Source: Parietaria judaica
Taxonomy: Eukaryota; Streptophyta; Magnoliopsida; Rosales; Urticaceae
DNA length: 64,000 nt
Assembly: GCA_954871525.1 (NCBI GenBank)
Contig: OX940860.1
Location: 30,536,001-30,600,000, forward strand
Direction of reading: 5' to 3'
Shown here: positions 1 through 11,849 of the stretch, piece by piece
How the letters are laid out: each line of letters starts with the position of its first letter
Position numbering within the stretch: the stretch's first letter is position 1
The notes under the pieces: generated by a model
The model's input: only the letters and a program-made list of their open reading frames with translations
The model's database searches: none
What the model was told of the DNA's origin: nothing
Made by a program: the position numbers and the translations under genes

Positions 1-152
1 AGTTGTTTATGATTTTTGTTTGTTTACGTATATGAAAAAATCTATTAAAATATGCTCTGTGCTTCGCATGAAATGAAAATCTGGCTACACCACTGATTGT
101 AATAATAAGAGAAGGAAAAAAAAAAACACATGAAAGGGCCAATTTTTGTTAA

Positions 153-637
153 GAGTTAATTGCGGCAAAAAGACACAACCTTTGGTAAAATGCTACGCTG
201 TGTATACAACCTCTGTAAATGGCGGCAAAAGTACCCAAACTCGGCATTTGAGAGTTGACCGAGAAAATCAGTCCATGTGGCTGCTAGCCTTTCCCACGTG
301 GCATGTCACATGGCACTTGATTGTCACGTGACATGCCACGCAATTATTATTTTTAAATAATTTAAAAAAATATTATTTTTTTAATTTTTTTTAAAAAATT
401 TATTTTAAAAAAATAAAAAAAATAATTTTTTTACTAAAAATTATTTAAAAAATAATAATTGTATGGCATGCCACGTGGCAGTCAAGTGTCATGTGGCAAA
501 GGCTAACAGCCACATGGACTGATTTTCTCGGTCAACTCCCAAATGTCGAGTTTGGGTACTTTTGCCGCCATTTGCGGAGGTTCTATACACAGTTGAGCAT
601 TTGACAATAGGTTGGGTCTTTTTGCCGCAATTAACCC
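153..637. mobile_element. Foldback MITE, Mutator-like (copy 1)
   Basis: The two halves are inverted copies of each other. The left end begins GAGTTAATTGCGGCAAAAAG and the right end is the complement of GGGTTAATTGCGGC. Long internal stretches also pair, for example the segments around 'acccaaactcggcatttg' and 'aaatgtcgagtttgggt'. The centre (345-457) is almost pure A/T and itself palindromic. Flanks 144-152 (TTTTGTTAA) and 638-646 (TTTTTTTAA) match at 8 of 9 positions, which fits the 9-bp duplication of Mutator elements. No coding capacity. Ends resemble those of the elements at 60238 and 61601. Confidence 0.8.
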
Positions 638-2640
638 TTTTTTTAATGTTTTGCAAAATGAAATTTCGAAATCACAAAAATTCTTTAAATGAGTTTGATA
701 TGACCTAACATGATAGCCTTAAATTATAAGTCATGTGTTCATAAAAAAAAATAAAAAAAATTATAAGTCATGTGCCACACAAACATATATAATAATACAT
801 ATAGCATTGATTATTAATAGGACTATTTTCTTTTCACCGATCGCGACATTTGAACTACCATGCAGGGAAGAAAAAAAAAAGTTATTATTTACTTCATAGT
901 TCCAATCGATCCCGTTAATTAATTATATGCAATAATGAACATTTTTTAATATAAATGATTAAAAAATAGCATGAGAAATAACTTGCTTAACAATAATTCA
1001 GCTACGTAATGAAAGAATTAGAGTGAAGTTAAATATAATTAATAGTCATTATTATATAGTCAAGGCGGCTCTTATAGGTATTTTTGGAATTAATAAAAAT
1101 TCATTTCGGCCTCAAAATGTTCCCCGGAAACCCATATCTGAGAGACCCAAAAATGCAAAATAATTATTTATTGCTCATTATTTATTGGAATAAACGAGTG
1201 TGGCCTCGGGATACGAAAATGTGGCCTCGAGAAGAAATGTGTGGCTTGCCGCATCGTATTAGGCCACGCTGGCCACGTCGGACCACATTAGGCTACGCAA
1301 GTTAGGCTACGCTGGGCCACTCTAGGCCACGCAAAGTAATATTTATTTATTTAAAGGCCTATGACAAGTAATTAATAATTACTTAGAGGTCCCTGGACCC
1401 TCCCACAAATAGAAGCTCATTATGAATAAACGATAACTCCGATTCAAACGCTCTATATAACGACAAACACCGTTTTCTCTCTTCTATATATATATATATA
1501 TATTTCAGTATAAATATCCAACTATAGCCGGAGCGGAGGAGCTAGCTAGAGCGAAAGCGCGGGAGGAATCGTCGACTCCACAGAAGAAAATCCGAGTGCC
1601 ATCTGACTTCCGTCTTCGCCATCGGCCCCCCCGAGTCACCATCCAAGTCAAGTGGCTGTGTGAACAGGGTTGCACCCACTCCGGCGTGTTTCTTTCAGGC
1701 TGGCCGTTAGCTTGTTATGATGCGGTAACGAGACTAACAATCACACATAATGAAAATCCGGCCGTAATGACTACTTATAACAGAATAAGTAGAGAAGACA
1801 TTCGCACATGATTTTTTTTTTCTTCATTTTGTGTATAGTATAATCCGGCTGTAATGACTAAAAACATATAACAAAATAAATAGAGAAGATATTCGCACCC
1901 GGTTTTTTTTTTTCATTTTATGTAAAGTATGACCAGTGAAAAATATGCCATACTGTTGTTTATAACCCTTTTAACTTTATATGATTAAGAATTAAGAGTT
2001 CACTATATATTTTATCCCATCAAAGAATGATATAAGGAATCAATGATTGAAAAAAAGTACCTCGTCTTTTAACGTTTTTTCCCTAAAAAAAATCCCATGA
2101 CTATCTTTTCATAGTGGTTATTTATATATTTATTTATTTACTTTTTGATAAATACAGCAAAGTGGAAACTACTGTTAATAATATCGGCTTATAGCAAGAA
2201 TGACCTTATTCGAGATTTGGTAGAGGTTTGTACCCTCGTTAGTGTTCACTTTATTAATCCACACCCTTCATTAAACGAAGTGGGTCCGCAAGTGAGGTTA
2301 AAAGTAAATTTCTCTCTCCTCTTATTTTATTATATTTTTTGCGCGCTTTTATATCTCTCTCCTCTTATTATATTAATTTTTCTTCGTGCTTTTTTTTCTC
2401 TCTCTTCCTTTATTATTATTATTTTTCCCGCGATGTTCGTCTACTCGCCTACTTCTTCGACTGACCAGTAGTAGAAGCCTTAAGCTCCTCTTCTCTCTTC
2501 GACGATTCACAATTTTTTTTCTTTATCTCCTACGTTGCCCACTCAACGTTCGGGTCCCGTTCTTTTGCATTCTTTAACATCAACTTTCACATTGAACGGT
2601 TAGTTGAAACTTGAAACTTTCACATTTATTATTATTCTCT
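638..2640. other. Intergenic, no gene seen; weak retroelement-like traces
   Basis: I see no credible gene here. Positions 1195-1335 carry an irregular cluster of 'ggccacg/ggctacg' words. A (TA)n run lies at 1484-1502. The stretch 1500-1700 is GC-richer, with leader-like sequence reminiscent of an LTR R/U5 region, but no LTR pair, primer-binding site or gag/pol could be found. Positions 2280-2560 are pyrimidine-rich and may be the leader of the Mutator-like gene that follows. Confidence 0.4.
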
Positions 2641-2685
2641 GGGTAAAAATGCTATAGCGGTACACCTTGTATATTAGCGGTAAAT

Positions 2686-2945
2686 TAGACTTACAAAACT
2701 TTAGCTCAATATTACACTATATTGTTTCAATAACAGCTATAAGACATTGTTATAACGTAGCGGTAGGATGTATCGTGATAATAATTAATATAGCGATATC
2801 GTACAATGTTACGGTATTACAGAATTTAAGCTCAAATATTACACAATATTGTCTCAGTATAACCGATATATGACTATGTGTATAACTTAGCGGTAAGATG
2901 TATCGTGATACTAATTATTATAGAGGTATCGTATAATGTTATGGT
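2686..2945 (+). repeat. Two-unit tandem repeat (~126-130 bp) ahead of MULE transposase
   Basis: Two imperfect units follow one another. Both contain a 'ctcaatattacac'-like word, the block TAGCGGTARGATGTATCGTG (2758 and 2888) and a 'gtatcgtayaatgttayggta' block. The block also carries the TAGCGGTA motif found across the neighbouring Mutator-like region. Confidence 0.75.
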
Positions 2946-2949
2946 ATTT

Positions 2950-4587
2950 GAATTTCAGGTTTGAATCATTTCCATTTTCTTGATGTCTCCGCTCTTGGTG
3001 AGTGTCAGTTGTGGAGGAAAGTGGATATAAGATGCTTATATGTGGCAGTGGGTTGGAGACCGAGACACGAGAACTTGTATTCAGGTTAAAACGTCTACAT
3101 TGAATGGATATGCTGATTTGAAAGAGCTTCTATACGTGCGTTTCAACATTCCAAAGTAATATGATTTGAAGGTAACTTATAAAGCTTCTGACAGTAGCCA
3201 ACCGCTAGCACTTGGAAACGATACAGACCTGACATCATATCTATAGGACGCCGATGGGTCGGCGTGGCTGGATCAATTATACATCAGTTTAGTGGCAAAG
3301 GAAAATCATGAAGTCGAAAGAGAACTGGTCGTTCAATCCGGCGCGCCTGTTGAACGTGTACCGACCGCCCGGGAAAATGCAATTGAATCCAACAAGCCAG
3401 ATGAGCCAGAAGATTGCCCGACTGATATGCGAGAAGATCGCCCGAGTGATATGCAAGAAGATTGCCCGACTTATGTGCCAGATTATCATCCCACTGATAC
3501 GCCAGAAGATCACCCAACTGATATGGGAGAAGATCACCACACTGAAATGCCAGAAGCTAACTGTAATCATGAAGATGTGATATTGTCACAATTCAGAGGG
3601 ATGTCAAATTATTTTGTGGCACCAAGTTCGTGGGGTCCGAGCATTGATGAAGAACAATTCTGGGCATTTGGTTTTCATAACGGTATGAATCTTGAACTTG
3701 GTCAGGAGTTTTCATCAAAGTCGGAATTGAAAAAATTTCTGGCTGAGGGTGCTTTCCAGGGATCCTTCGAGTTCAGTTCAGTAAAGTCTACAGCAACATT
3801 ATATTCAACCAGATACCTAAATTGGAAATACAAGTGGAGGATACGTGCAGCGCAGATAAAGAACTGTAACACGTTCACCGTACGGAGATATGAAAATATC
3901 CACACTTGTTCCGTTGCCGGCCGAAAAAATGGACATCGACAAGCCACTTCGTCGTATCTCAGCGTCCTGGTCTCTAATTCATTCCATGGCTTGAAACTAC
4001 TACCAAACGCGAAATTGATTCAGCATTTTCTGTCAAATAAGGGTATCAAGGTCAGTTCCTGGAAGGCTTGGCATGCGAGGGGTAACGCCATTAATAGGAT
4101 GAAAGGTTCCCCGGCTCAGAATTATGAGTTTTTACCGGATTATTTTTTTATGGTTGAAAAAGAAAACCCGGGTTCCCGTACCACGATTAAGATTACCGAG
4201 AAAAGGCCATTTTTTGTACTGTTTCATGGCATTATACGCGTCGGTTATAGGATTCAAAAGTTTGAGGAAGGTTATTTATCTCAACGCACGTCACTTGTAT
4301 AGCAAGTTCGAAGGTGTATTACTCGTAGCAACCACTATGGATGGCGACGGTCATATTTATCCTCTTGCTTTCGGTATTACAGACGGGGAGAACCATTTAG
4401 CGTTGGTATGGTTTTTAGAACGCCTCAAAGAATCAATCCCGGATGAGGAATACTTGGTGTTCGTATCGGATAGAGGGGGATCCATTATTCATGGTATACG
4501 TACAGTGTATCCGAAATCACATCATGAATATTGTAATTATCATATCAGTTGTAACTTGTTGAAGTGTAGGAATAATAATAATAATAA

Positions 4588-4618
<31 letters not shown>

Positions 4619-4651
4619 AAGAAGAAGAAGAAGAAGAAGAAGAAGAAGAAG

Positions 4652-4682
<31 letters not shown>

Positions 4683-5536
4683 TTAGGGACCTCGATCCCG
4701 ATGAAGAAACCGGCGTATCAAGGGATCCCAATCCCGATGAAGAAACCACCGGCGTATCAACGGATCCCGATCCCGATGAAGAAATCAAGAAAAATAAAAA
4801 GGGCTAATGAGCCATTATTGGGAAATGGTATGATCATATAAAGAGGAAGACTTTGAGAAAAGATGAGATGTATTCATGAGTAAGTTTCCACTTGTTGCAC
4901 AATATCTCGTTGAACAAGTTGGGAGAAGATCGAATTGGGCAAGAGCATACTTCAGGGAGAAAATGTATAACAAACTGACTTCAAACAACGCTGAATGCAT
5001 TAATAGTGTACTGAAAGTAGCTAGAGGTTACCCTATTGTTGGCCTTTTAGATGAATGTCTTGGGAAGGTATCTGAGTATATAAGTAGATACCATGACACA
5101 AGTACTAAATGTATTAGAGAATCGTCATCTCCAGTAACTTCGTGGATTCGAGCAAAGATAAAAAGAGAATGAGATCAAATCTAAGACGATGACGGCTGAT
5201 AACTTAAACGATGACAAGTGAGAAGTGATGACGAGTGGATTAAAGTTGGGAAGCCACCCCAAAAAAGTTATGGCGATCGGTAGAAAAACGTGGACATGCT
5301 TACGTTGGCAGAGTACAGAATACCCATGTGCGCATGTCGTCTCGGCAATCTCCAGTGCTGGGTTAAATCTTGAGAATTTCTTTGGGAAATTCTTGAGTTT
5401 GGACAAATGGTCTGAAGCGCATTTTATTGCCGTAAAACCTATCCCACTACGTGAAAATTGGGAAGTATCTTCTCAAGTTCGTCAAGTCTTTGGGAAGATT
5501 AGACCGCCGGAGGTACAACCCTGCAAAAAAGGATGA
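2950..5536 (+). pseudogene. Mutator-like (mudrA/MURA) transposase pseudogene
   Basis: Four pieces read in order. From about 3060 to 3290 there is a PB1-like N-terminus, with stops. Next come an acidic repeat stretch rich in 'PTD.PEDHPTDM' and the plant Mutator DNA-binding domain (about 3690-3910, ending in an HTC motif). The MULE catalytic domain spans about 4200-4560 (LLVATTMDGDGHIYPLAFGI, then VSDRGG), and the C-terminal part runs 4876-5536 with NNAECINSVLKVAR and a SWIM-like PCAH. Damage is heavy. A frameshift near 4200 separates the DNA-binding and catalytic parts. The first catalytic Asp of the family (usually VDGT) is replaced in YLNARHL. A (AAT)n(AAG)n microsatellite and a DPDEET repeat interrupt the catalytic domain after NYHISCNLLK, further stops follow, and the SWIM motif has lost its first Cys (WTC instead of CxC). 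It is certainly dead as a gene. It probably pairs with the Ulp1-type pseudogene at 11850-14160. Confidence 0.85.
4570..4681 (+). repeat. (AAT)n-(AAG)n microsatellite inside transposase
   Basis: About 20 bp of AAT units are followed by about 92 bp of pure AAG units. Read in the transposase frame this is an Asn run followed by about 30 lysines. It is expanded DNA rather than a protein feature. The poly-Phe reading on the other strand is an artefact. Confidence 0.95.
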
Positions 5537-6412
5537 AAAAGGACAATAAGATTCCTATCATTTTGGGAGAGCGGAAGGAAATATACCAGGTACTGTAGAA
5601 AATGCTTGTGCGACGGCCATTATGCTTCAACGTGTATTATGTGAACTTCCTTTTTTTTTTGTATGAACCATGAATTTGCATTAAGTTAATTTGTGAACTA
5701 TACTACAACGTGTACTATGCACTAAAATATGTGAACCCCATCTTCATTTTTTTTATGAACCATGGATTACTAAAATAACGGTAAGATAATAGTTATATAG
5801 CGGTAAGATAATTGGTATTGATAGAGCTATAGAAATTTGGACCATGGGGAGTGTCGGAGTGCCGAACTTATCGTGAATGGTTTCAGAAGGAAGGAATCGG
5901 CAAAAAAGTATAGTGGTATTCATTGCAAGCTTGAATCCTGAAAAAAATTCCACAAGAATCTGCAAAAAGAAGGAATCATATGAGAATACTGAAAAGAAAC
6001 GTGAGAATACTGAAAAGAAGCGTGTGAATACTTCCGAAGACAGATTCGATCCCAAAAGACCAAGCGTTCTCTCCGCCATACTGTAAAAAATGCTTGTGAA
6101 TGGCTAAAACACTCGGATATTAGAACCGAATCCCGTGGATTTGAACCGCATCTCGTCACGGATATTATAATTGTGGATTGGTATGAAAACTGGTTTCAAT
6201 GTAACCGCATCTCGTGGTAACCGCTTCTCAATGGTATTTATTAGCACCGCTTTGTAACCACATATCGAAGAGTTTAGGTTTAGAAAGAATAAATTCGTAA
6301 CCGCTTACCGATGAACTTAATAATCCAAACCGCCACTCCGTAAACCGTAGCGGTAGTGATATGAGTTTTTTTACGATGAACTTAATAATCCATATGAATG
6401 GTAAGATGAAAT
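5537..6412. other. Non-coding part of the Mutator-like region
   Basis: I see no gene. The stretch has a short repeat of 'gagaatactgaaaagaa' units (5980-6030) and TAGCGGTA words at 5798 and 6348. Between them lie many AACCGC words (complement GCGGTT), for example near 6200, 6245 and 6300. Confidence 0.5.
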
Positions 6413-8540
6413 AACCTGATAGAAACACGAATTTTCCCATTTCATTTAACTAACCGCTAGGAAACCCTAACGTGTTTAGTGACCACCGCTAGGATAAAAC
6501 CTAGCGGTAATTGCTATGGTTCAAATGTTCTCGGATAAGTGGTTAGAGTAACCTGTTAATGTGCCTTTATTGCATGCATGTCGTATTAAATACTCGTTCA
6601 TCCCCCCCAACATGTTTAAACCATCCATCTTCCCCCAAGCGTCTATAAATAGAACAATCTCTAACCCTAAACAATAGAAGTATATCCATCATCTCTTTCT
6701 CCATGATAATATTTTATGAATGCACTGCCGAAAAGTTTGTCAGCTGCTTGTCAACAATCTTCTATGCCGCCGTGCATTCATATAATATTAACAAGGAGGT
6801 GCAAGCTGATCTTGTTGCCGTGCTTCTTCTTTCTTCAATCCGGGTTATGAATACATGCATGGTTCAAGGAGAAGAAGCAATTTCCTGATGCCACATTAAG
6901 GACGGGGATCATAGCGATATAAGCGGAAGAGGCAAGTTCTTGTCCAAGATTAATCTTTTGTTTCTTAGAAGGTTGGTTTTTAGGTTCATAATCCTTGCTG
7001 CAGTTCTTATTTAAGTTTGGTTTTGTATGTTTTCTTCCCGCTATTATGTAATACAAAACGGTAGTCAATATTTACTACCTGTGTGTTGTATTACGGAATA
7101 ATACGAGTATTACCTATTTATTGGTGTATTACCTTTTTCAGGTGAAATAACTACGAGTTTAAATAATTATTACCATTTTACTAGTGTATTACCATCAGAA
7201 TCTTAACCTGATAGAAACACTAACTGCTAGGTAACCATTACGTGTTTAGTGACCACTGCTAAGAGAAAACCTAGCGGTAATTTCTGTTCACCAGAAGTAC
7301 TCGGATTAGCGGGTGGAGAAACATATAAGTGTGCCTTTATTGCATGCATGTCGTATTACTTACTCGTCCAACTCCCCCCAAGCGTTTACGTTTGGGAGCA
7401 GTAAAGGCTTTTTATTTAAAATAATACTTAATTCAAATAGTTATCTTTTTAAACAATCATAATCTTAAAATTTTGAGCCAAATCAAAAACCGCTACTGCG
7501 TAACCCGTAGCGGTAATGCTATGAGTGTCTAGCGGCGGATAAGATAATCAATTAGCGGTAATAAGTTTTTTTTAGTAAAATGAAGGTTATTTAAACATAT
7601 TTACTAATGTATTACCTTTTTCAGTTGAAATAAGTACGAGTTAATCGAGCACAATATGCATTGCTTCGCATATGTGTACGAGTGATTGACACTTGTTCTG
7701 TGATCGAACAAACTTGCTAGTTCTTTTGTCATACTTATTATGTGCGTATGATTCAACACACTTACCATTAGTTGTTCTGATGAACTTAATTATGCACACG
7801 AACGATAAAATGAAATAACCTAATAGAAACACTAACCTTCCCCATTTCTATTCACTAACCGCTAGGTAACCGTTACGTGTTTAGTGACCACCGTTAGGAG
7901 AAAACCTTGTGGTAATTTCTGTTCACCAAAAGTACTCGGATTAGTGGGTGGAGAAACATATTAATGTGTCTTTATTGCATGCAGGTCGTATTAATTACTC
8001 GTCCAACTCTCCCCAAGTGTTTATTTTTGGGAGCAGTAAATTCTTTTTATTTAAAATAATACTTAATTCAAATAGTTATCTTTTTAAACCATCAGAATCT
8101 TAAAATTTTGAGCCAAATAAAAAATCGCTACTACGTAACCCGTAGCGTTAGTGCTATAAGTGTCTAGCGGCTGATAAGAAAATCAATTAGCGGTAATGAG
8201 TTTTGTTAAAAAAATGAAGGTTATTTAAACATATTTACTAATGTATTACCTTTTTTCAGTTGAAATAAGTACGAGTTAAACGAGTACAATATACATTGCT
8301 TCACATACGTGTACGAGTGATAGACACTTGTTTTATGATCGAACAAACTTGCTAGTTCTTTTGTCATACTCATTATGCGCGTTTGATCCAACACACTTAC
8401 CATTAGTTGTTCCGGTGAACTTAATTATGCACACGAACGGTAAAATGAAATAACCTGATAGAAACACTAACCTTCCCCATTTCTATTCACTAACCGCTAG
8501 GTAACTGTTACGTGTGTAGTGACCACCGCTAGGAGAAAAC
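6413..8540 (+). repeat. Tandem 0.6-0.8 kb units of the Mutator-like region
   Basis: Units begin at 'taacctgatagaaacac' or close variants near 6413, 7204, 7817 and 8451. Each continues with 'cactaaccgctagg', then 'gtgtttagtgaccaccgct', CTAGCGGTAAT, 'tgcatgcatgtcgtatta' and 'tactcgtccaactcccccc'. The fourth unit is cut at 8540 by a solo LTR and resumes at 11290-11540. The first unit and the resumed fourth share a TATA-like TATAAAT (6644-6650 and 11418-11424) followed by 'agaacaatcyctaaccctaa', so these units look like multiplied promoter/leader DNA. TAGCGGTA occurs in most units. Confidence 0.8.
6703..6888 (+). CDS. Possible 61-aa ORF behind a TATA-like box (doubtful)
   Basis: A 61-codon ORF starts about 55 bp after TATAAAT (6644-6650) and a leader-like stretch. 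The protein starts MIIFYECTAEKFVSCLS and has no recognised domain. The second copy of the same promoter-like block (11418) is followed by a related start, MIILYESTAQWFVS, which stops after about 15 codons. The conserved start may only reflect copied DNA. I do not assign a function and think it more likely to be remnant sequence than a gene. Confidence 0.2.
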   Translation: MIIFYECTAEKFVSCLSTIFYAAVHSYNINKEVQADLVAVLLLSSIRVMNTCMVQGEEAIS

Positions 8541-9308
8541 TGTTGGAAATAATCCCCGTTAGTTAGCACGATTTGTGCCGTCGGACCGTCTGGGTAACAT
8601 TTAAAAAATTATTTTAAGCAGAAAACATATTATCCGACCAACGATCTGAACATCTGATAATAACCATATTACAAGACCCGATAAATATTATGTAATTTAA
8701 TATTCATAAATCATTATCAATAATCTAGTCATATATAGGAAATAAATAGAAAGCAGTAAATGGTCGCATTTATTAGCCCAATGCATAAGGTCGTACCTCT
8801 ATTGTCGACTTCTGGTTGAGCGTTCTGAATCGACCAGGGCTCCGCCGGTGCTGAGGGAAACTCCCGTGATCTTCCGGGATATTCTCCTAGATTCCTCGTA
8901 CCGAAGCGTGGGCTTCGCCGGCAGGACTCCGTCGCAAAATTTAAACTGATGGTTCTTTTTAAGCTTCCGGAGAACTAAGTCTCTTAAGCCGAACCAGAAA
9001 GAGATATCAGAGGAAAAATTCGCAGCCCCTGAGGGAGAGGGAAAGTTCGAACTTTTCTCTGGGGATAGGTGTGAAAAATGTGTAGAATGAGCTCCCTATT
9101 TATAGGCTCAGACTGTAACCGAATTAGAGAAATTCTCTCCCATAATTTCGAATTCCTTTAATTAAATATAATTAATTATTTCAATCCAATGGTCTAGATT
9201 TAATCTTATCTAAATCCAAGGAATATAATTAATTAGGGATTTAATTAAATAAGAAAGACTTGGATAAAATAAAAAATCCAATCTTATCTTCTTATCCATG
9301 AAATTCGA

Positions 9309-9348
<40 letters not shown>

Positions 9349-11289
9349 TCGAATTTTAATTGTCTAGATCCAACGGTTGAGATAAATCTTTAAACCGATC
9401 TAATGGATCAAATTAATTTAGGATAAAATCAAATATTAAGAGATTTAATAAAATCCTAATTCGAATTTATCCAAATATATAATTCGAAATTAATATATTA
9501 TATATATAATTAATTAATTTCCAATCCGACGGTAAAGATTAAATCTTAGACCGATCTAACAGATATAATAAATTAGATGAATTCGAAAAACAAAACTTGG
9601 TCACCAAGTTATTAATTTCGAATATATCAATTATCTTAATCCAACGGTTGATGTTAAATCATAACCGATCCAATGGATTAAATTGATTTTAGGGTTTTTC
9701 TCAAATATTAAAATATTTGGTACTTATGCCGCAATTATGAAAAGACCAAAGCCTATCCATTCGAATGTCATATGGTTCCACATTCCAATGCATAATTCGA
9801 TTTTACACATATAATATATATAAATATATATTATTTACATATTAATATAAATCTATTAATTATTGATTAATTATTAATAAGTTATTAATAATCAAATTTT
9901 GAATAATTAAATTATATTAATATCCTCTGATCTCAATATCACACATTCATAGGTCATGGTGACACACCATCATATAAATTTGTGACATGTGATTTAATTT
10001 CATAGTTTACCGAAACGATCACAAACTTAGAAATTCTCTAAATCACAAACCGTGCGTCCAAACGACTTGGTTCCAAAAGCAAAGTTTCTTAGAATTTAAT
10101 TTCCAACAACTTTCATGTTGACAGAAAATTCAAATTCTACTTTATTTTGTCAGTTAATTTTGGTTACTAAGATATGGTACTTTTGCCACGCTACTGATAA
10201 AACTATCTGATGTCTATCACAGACTTCAGTTTTATAAGTCTTGCCAAATGATCAAAAACATCTCAAAATGTTTCTATGACGTACGTATCATCCGCTACGG
10301 AGCTATCCTGGGGACCATGGACCCGTATCACTTAAGCTCCAACGAACTGCTAGGGTGTTCGTCAAACCTCGGTGTTATTCCACTATAAACCCGAGGCTGC
10401 ACTCTGTAGTGATACAGTATATATTATTCCCTTAATTACAGCATGGTGTCCATTTATACAATCAAATTCGGGTTATTGATCTTTCACTTGATGATCCACA
10501 CATGAGCAGGCGGTTTTTTACTGTTATGCCCGTCATTGCATTTTCATCCTTGACTCAGTCAGTAATATCATGAGTAACCCACTTATGGTTTCGATTCATA
10601 AGTTGCGCACGAGTACCTCTCACTTCTCACCACCGACAATCAAGGGAATCATCATGACTCTGAAGAGAGCTGTGTGATGCCCATGTCTATGACCAAGCTA
10701 CCTTTACTGCTGACTATCATGTTCCCAAAATAATAGTGTTGGGAACAACGGTAATATATTGTGTTCTTTAACGGTTAAATAAAAGAACAATCAAGCCAGC
10801 AGCTCGGACTCAAGATCACCCAGGACTTTGATCGAATATCCATTTGATCATCTACTAGTGACTCAACTCCAAGTTATCAGTGACGGTCTTATATGATAAC
10901 TTCCAGAGTTTAAGTCAGGTCCAGTCCAGTATGAAGACACTTCACACTTAATGCACTTCTAGTGAGTGTGACACACACAAAATCCAGAATAGGATTGTCA
11001 CTTAGTCACATTAATGGCCTTATTCGATTAATGGGCTCCCACCCAATTAATCAGGTCACGAACATTTTAAGTTCATTTATTATGATTATTAATTCTTCCT
11101 CACATTGACTCTGTTATGATAATAATAACATAATTGCATCCTTTATGAACTAAAGATCAAACATTATATTTTACTCTACCAGAAACTATAATAAGATTAT
11201 CATAATAAGCACCATCTTTATTCAATGACTTGTCCTAATCTTTTACAAATGGATAAAAATATCTTGTTTAAGGACACACGTGTCCAACA
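8541..11289 (-). mobile_element. Solo LTR, 2749 bp (family X, copy 1)
   Basis: It begins TGTTGGAAATAATCC and ends GTGTCCAACA, the usual TG...CA retroviral-type ends. It breaks the tandem repeat 'gagaaaacctagcggtaat' of the surrounding DNA. The flanks AAAAC (8536-8540) and AAAAT (11290-11294) are a 5-bp target duplication with one later change. Read on the minus strand it has a TATA box (CCTATAAATAGG near 9095) about 0.55 kb before its 3' end, so U3 is about 2.2 kb and R-U5 about 0.55 kb. I found no second LTR, primer-binding site, polypurine tract or gag/pol inside, so a solo LTR left by recombination is the best reading. It matches the copy at 30394-33162 end to end in inverted orientation. 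A (TA)n run lies near 9309-9343. Confidence 0.85.
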
Positions 11290-11849
11290 AAAATCTAGCG
11301 GTAATTTCTGTTCACCAAAAGTACTCGGATTAGTAGGTGGAGAAACATATTGATGTGTCTTTATTGCATGCAGGTCGTATTAATTACTCGTCCAACCCCC
11401 CCCCCCCCCAATGCGTTTATAAATAGAACAATCCCTAACCCTAAACAATACAATTATTTCCATCATCACCCTCTCCATGATAATATTGTATGAATCCACC
11501 GCTCAATGGTTCGTGAGTATCTAAGAATGAACCCAGTGATAACACATAGGTAGTGAGAAATATGTTATAGAGATTGGCAAAACAAGTGAATAAAAAAATA
11601 TAAACATAATCGTACATCGTAATTAAATAAGGTGAATACAAAACATACTCGCCCAAAGTAATAAGCATAGTTACCACATACCCGTCTAAACAAAATAGGT
11701 AAAAAACGTGGTCAAAATATTACAGAGGTTATAAACATAGTTCTACTGTTGAAACGACCAATTTGACCAGATTTCCATCGCGTATCGGGATCGGGCTAAA
11801 AGTACAAAACGGTCGCACATCGAGAAAGAGGACCTGCCGGTAATGTCTA
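11290..11849. other. End of tandem unit and non-coding spacer
   Basis: Positions 11290-11540 complete the tandem unit cut by the solo LTR, including a TAGCGGTA at 11296, a C-run at about 11397-11409 and the TATAAAT box at 11418. From 11540 to 11850 I see no gene. The far end may be the 3' flank of the Ulp1-type pseudogene on the minus strand. Confidence 0.6.

Noticed and set aside
1170..1740. LTR retrotransposon remnant
   Set aside because: Leader-like sequence only; no termini, duplication or coding trace.
4540..4788. Minus-strand ORF with a run of about 30 Phe
   Set aside because: It is the complement of the AAG microsatellite; there is no coding evidence.
8541..11289. Full-length retrotransposon or LARD rather than solo LTR
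   Set aside because: No internal LTR pair, priming site or polypurine tract was seen, and the copy at 30394 has the same extent with its own target duplication.
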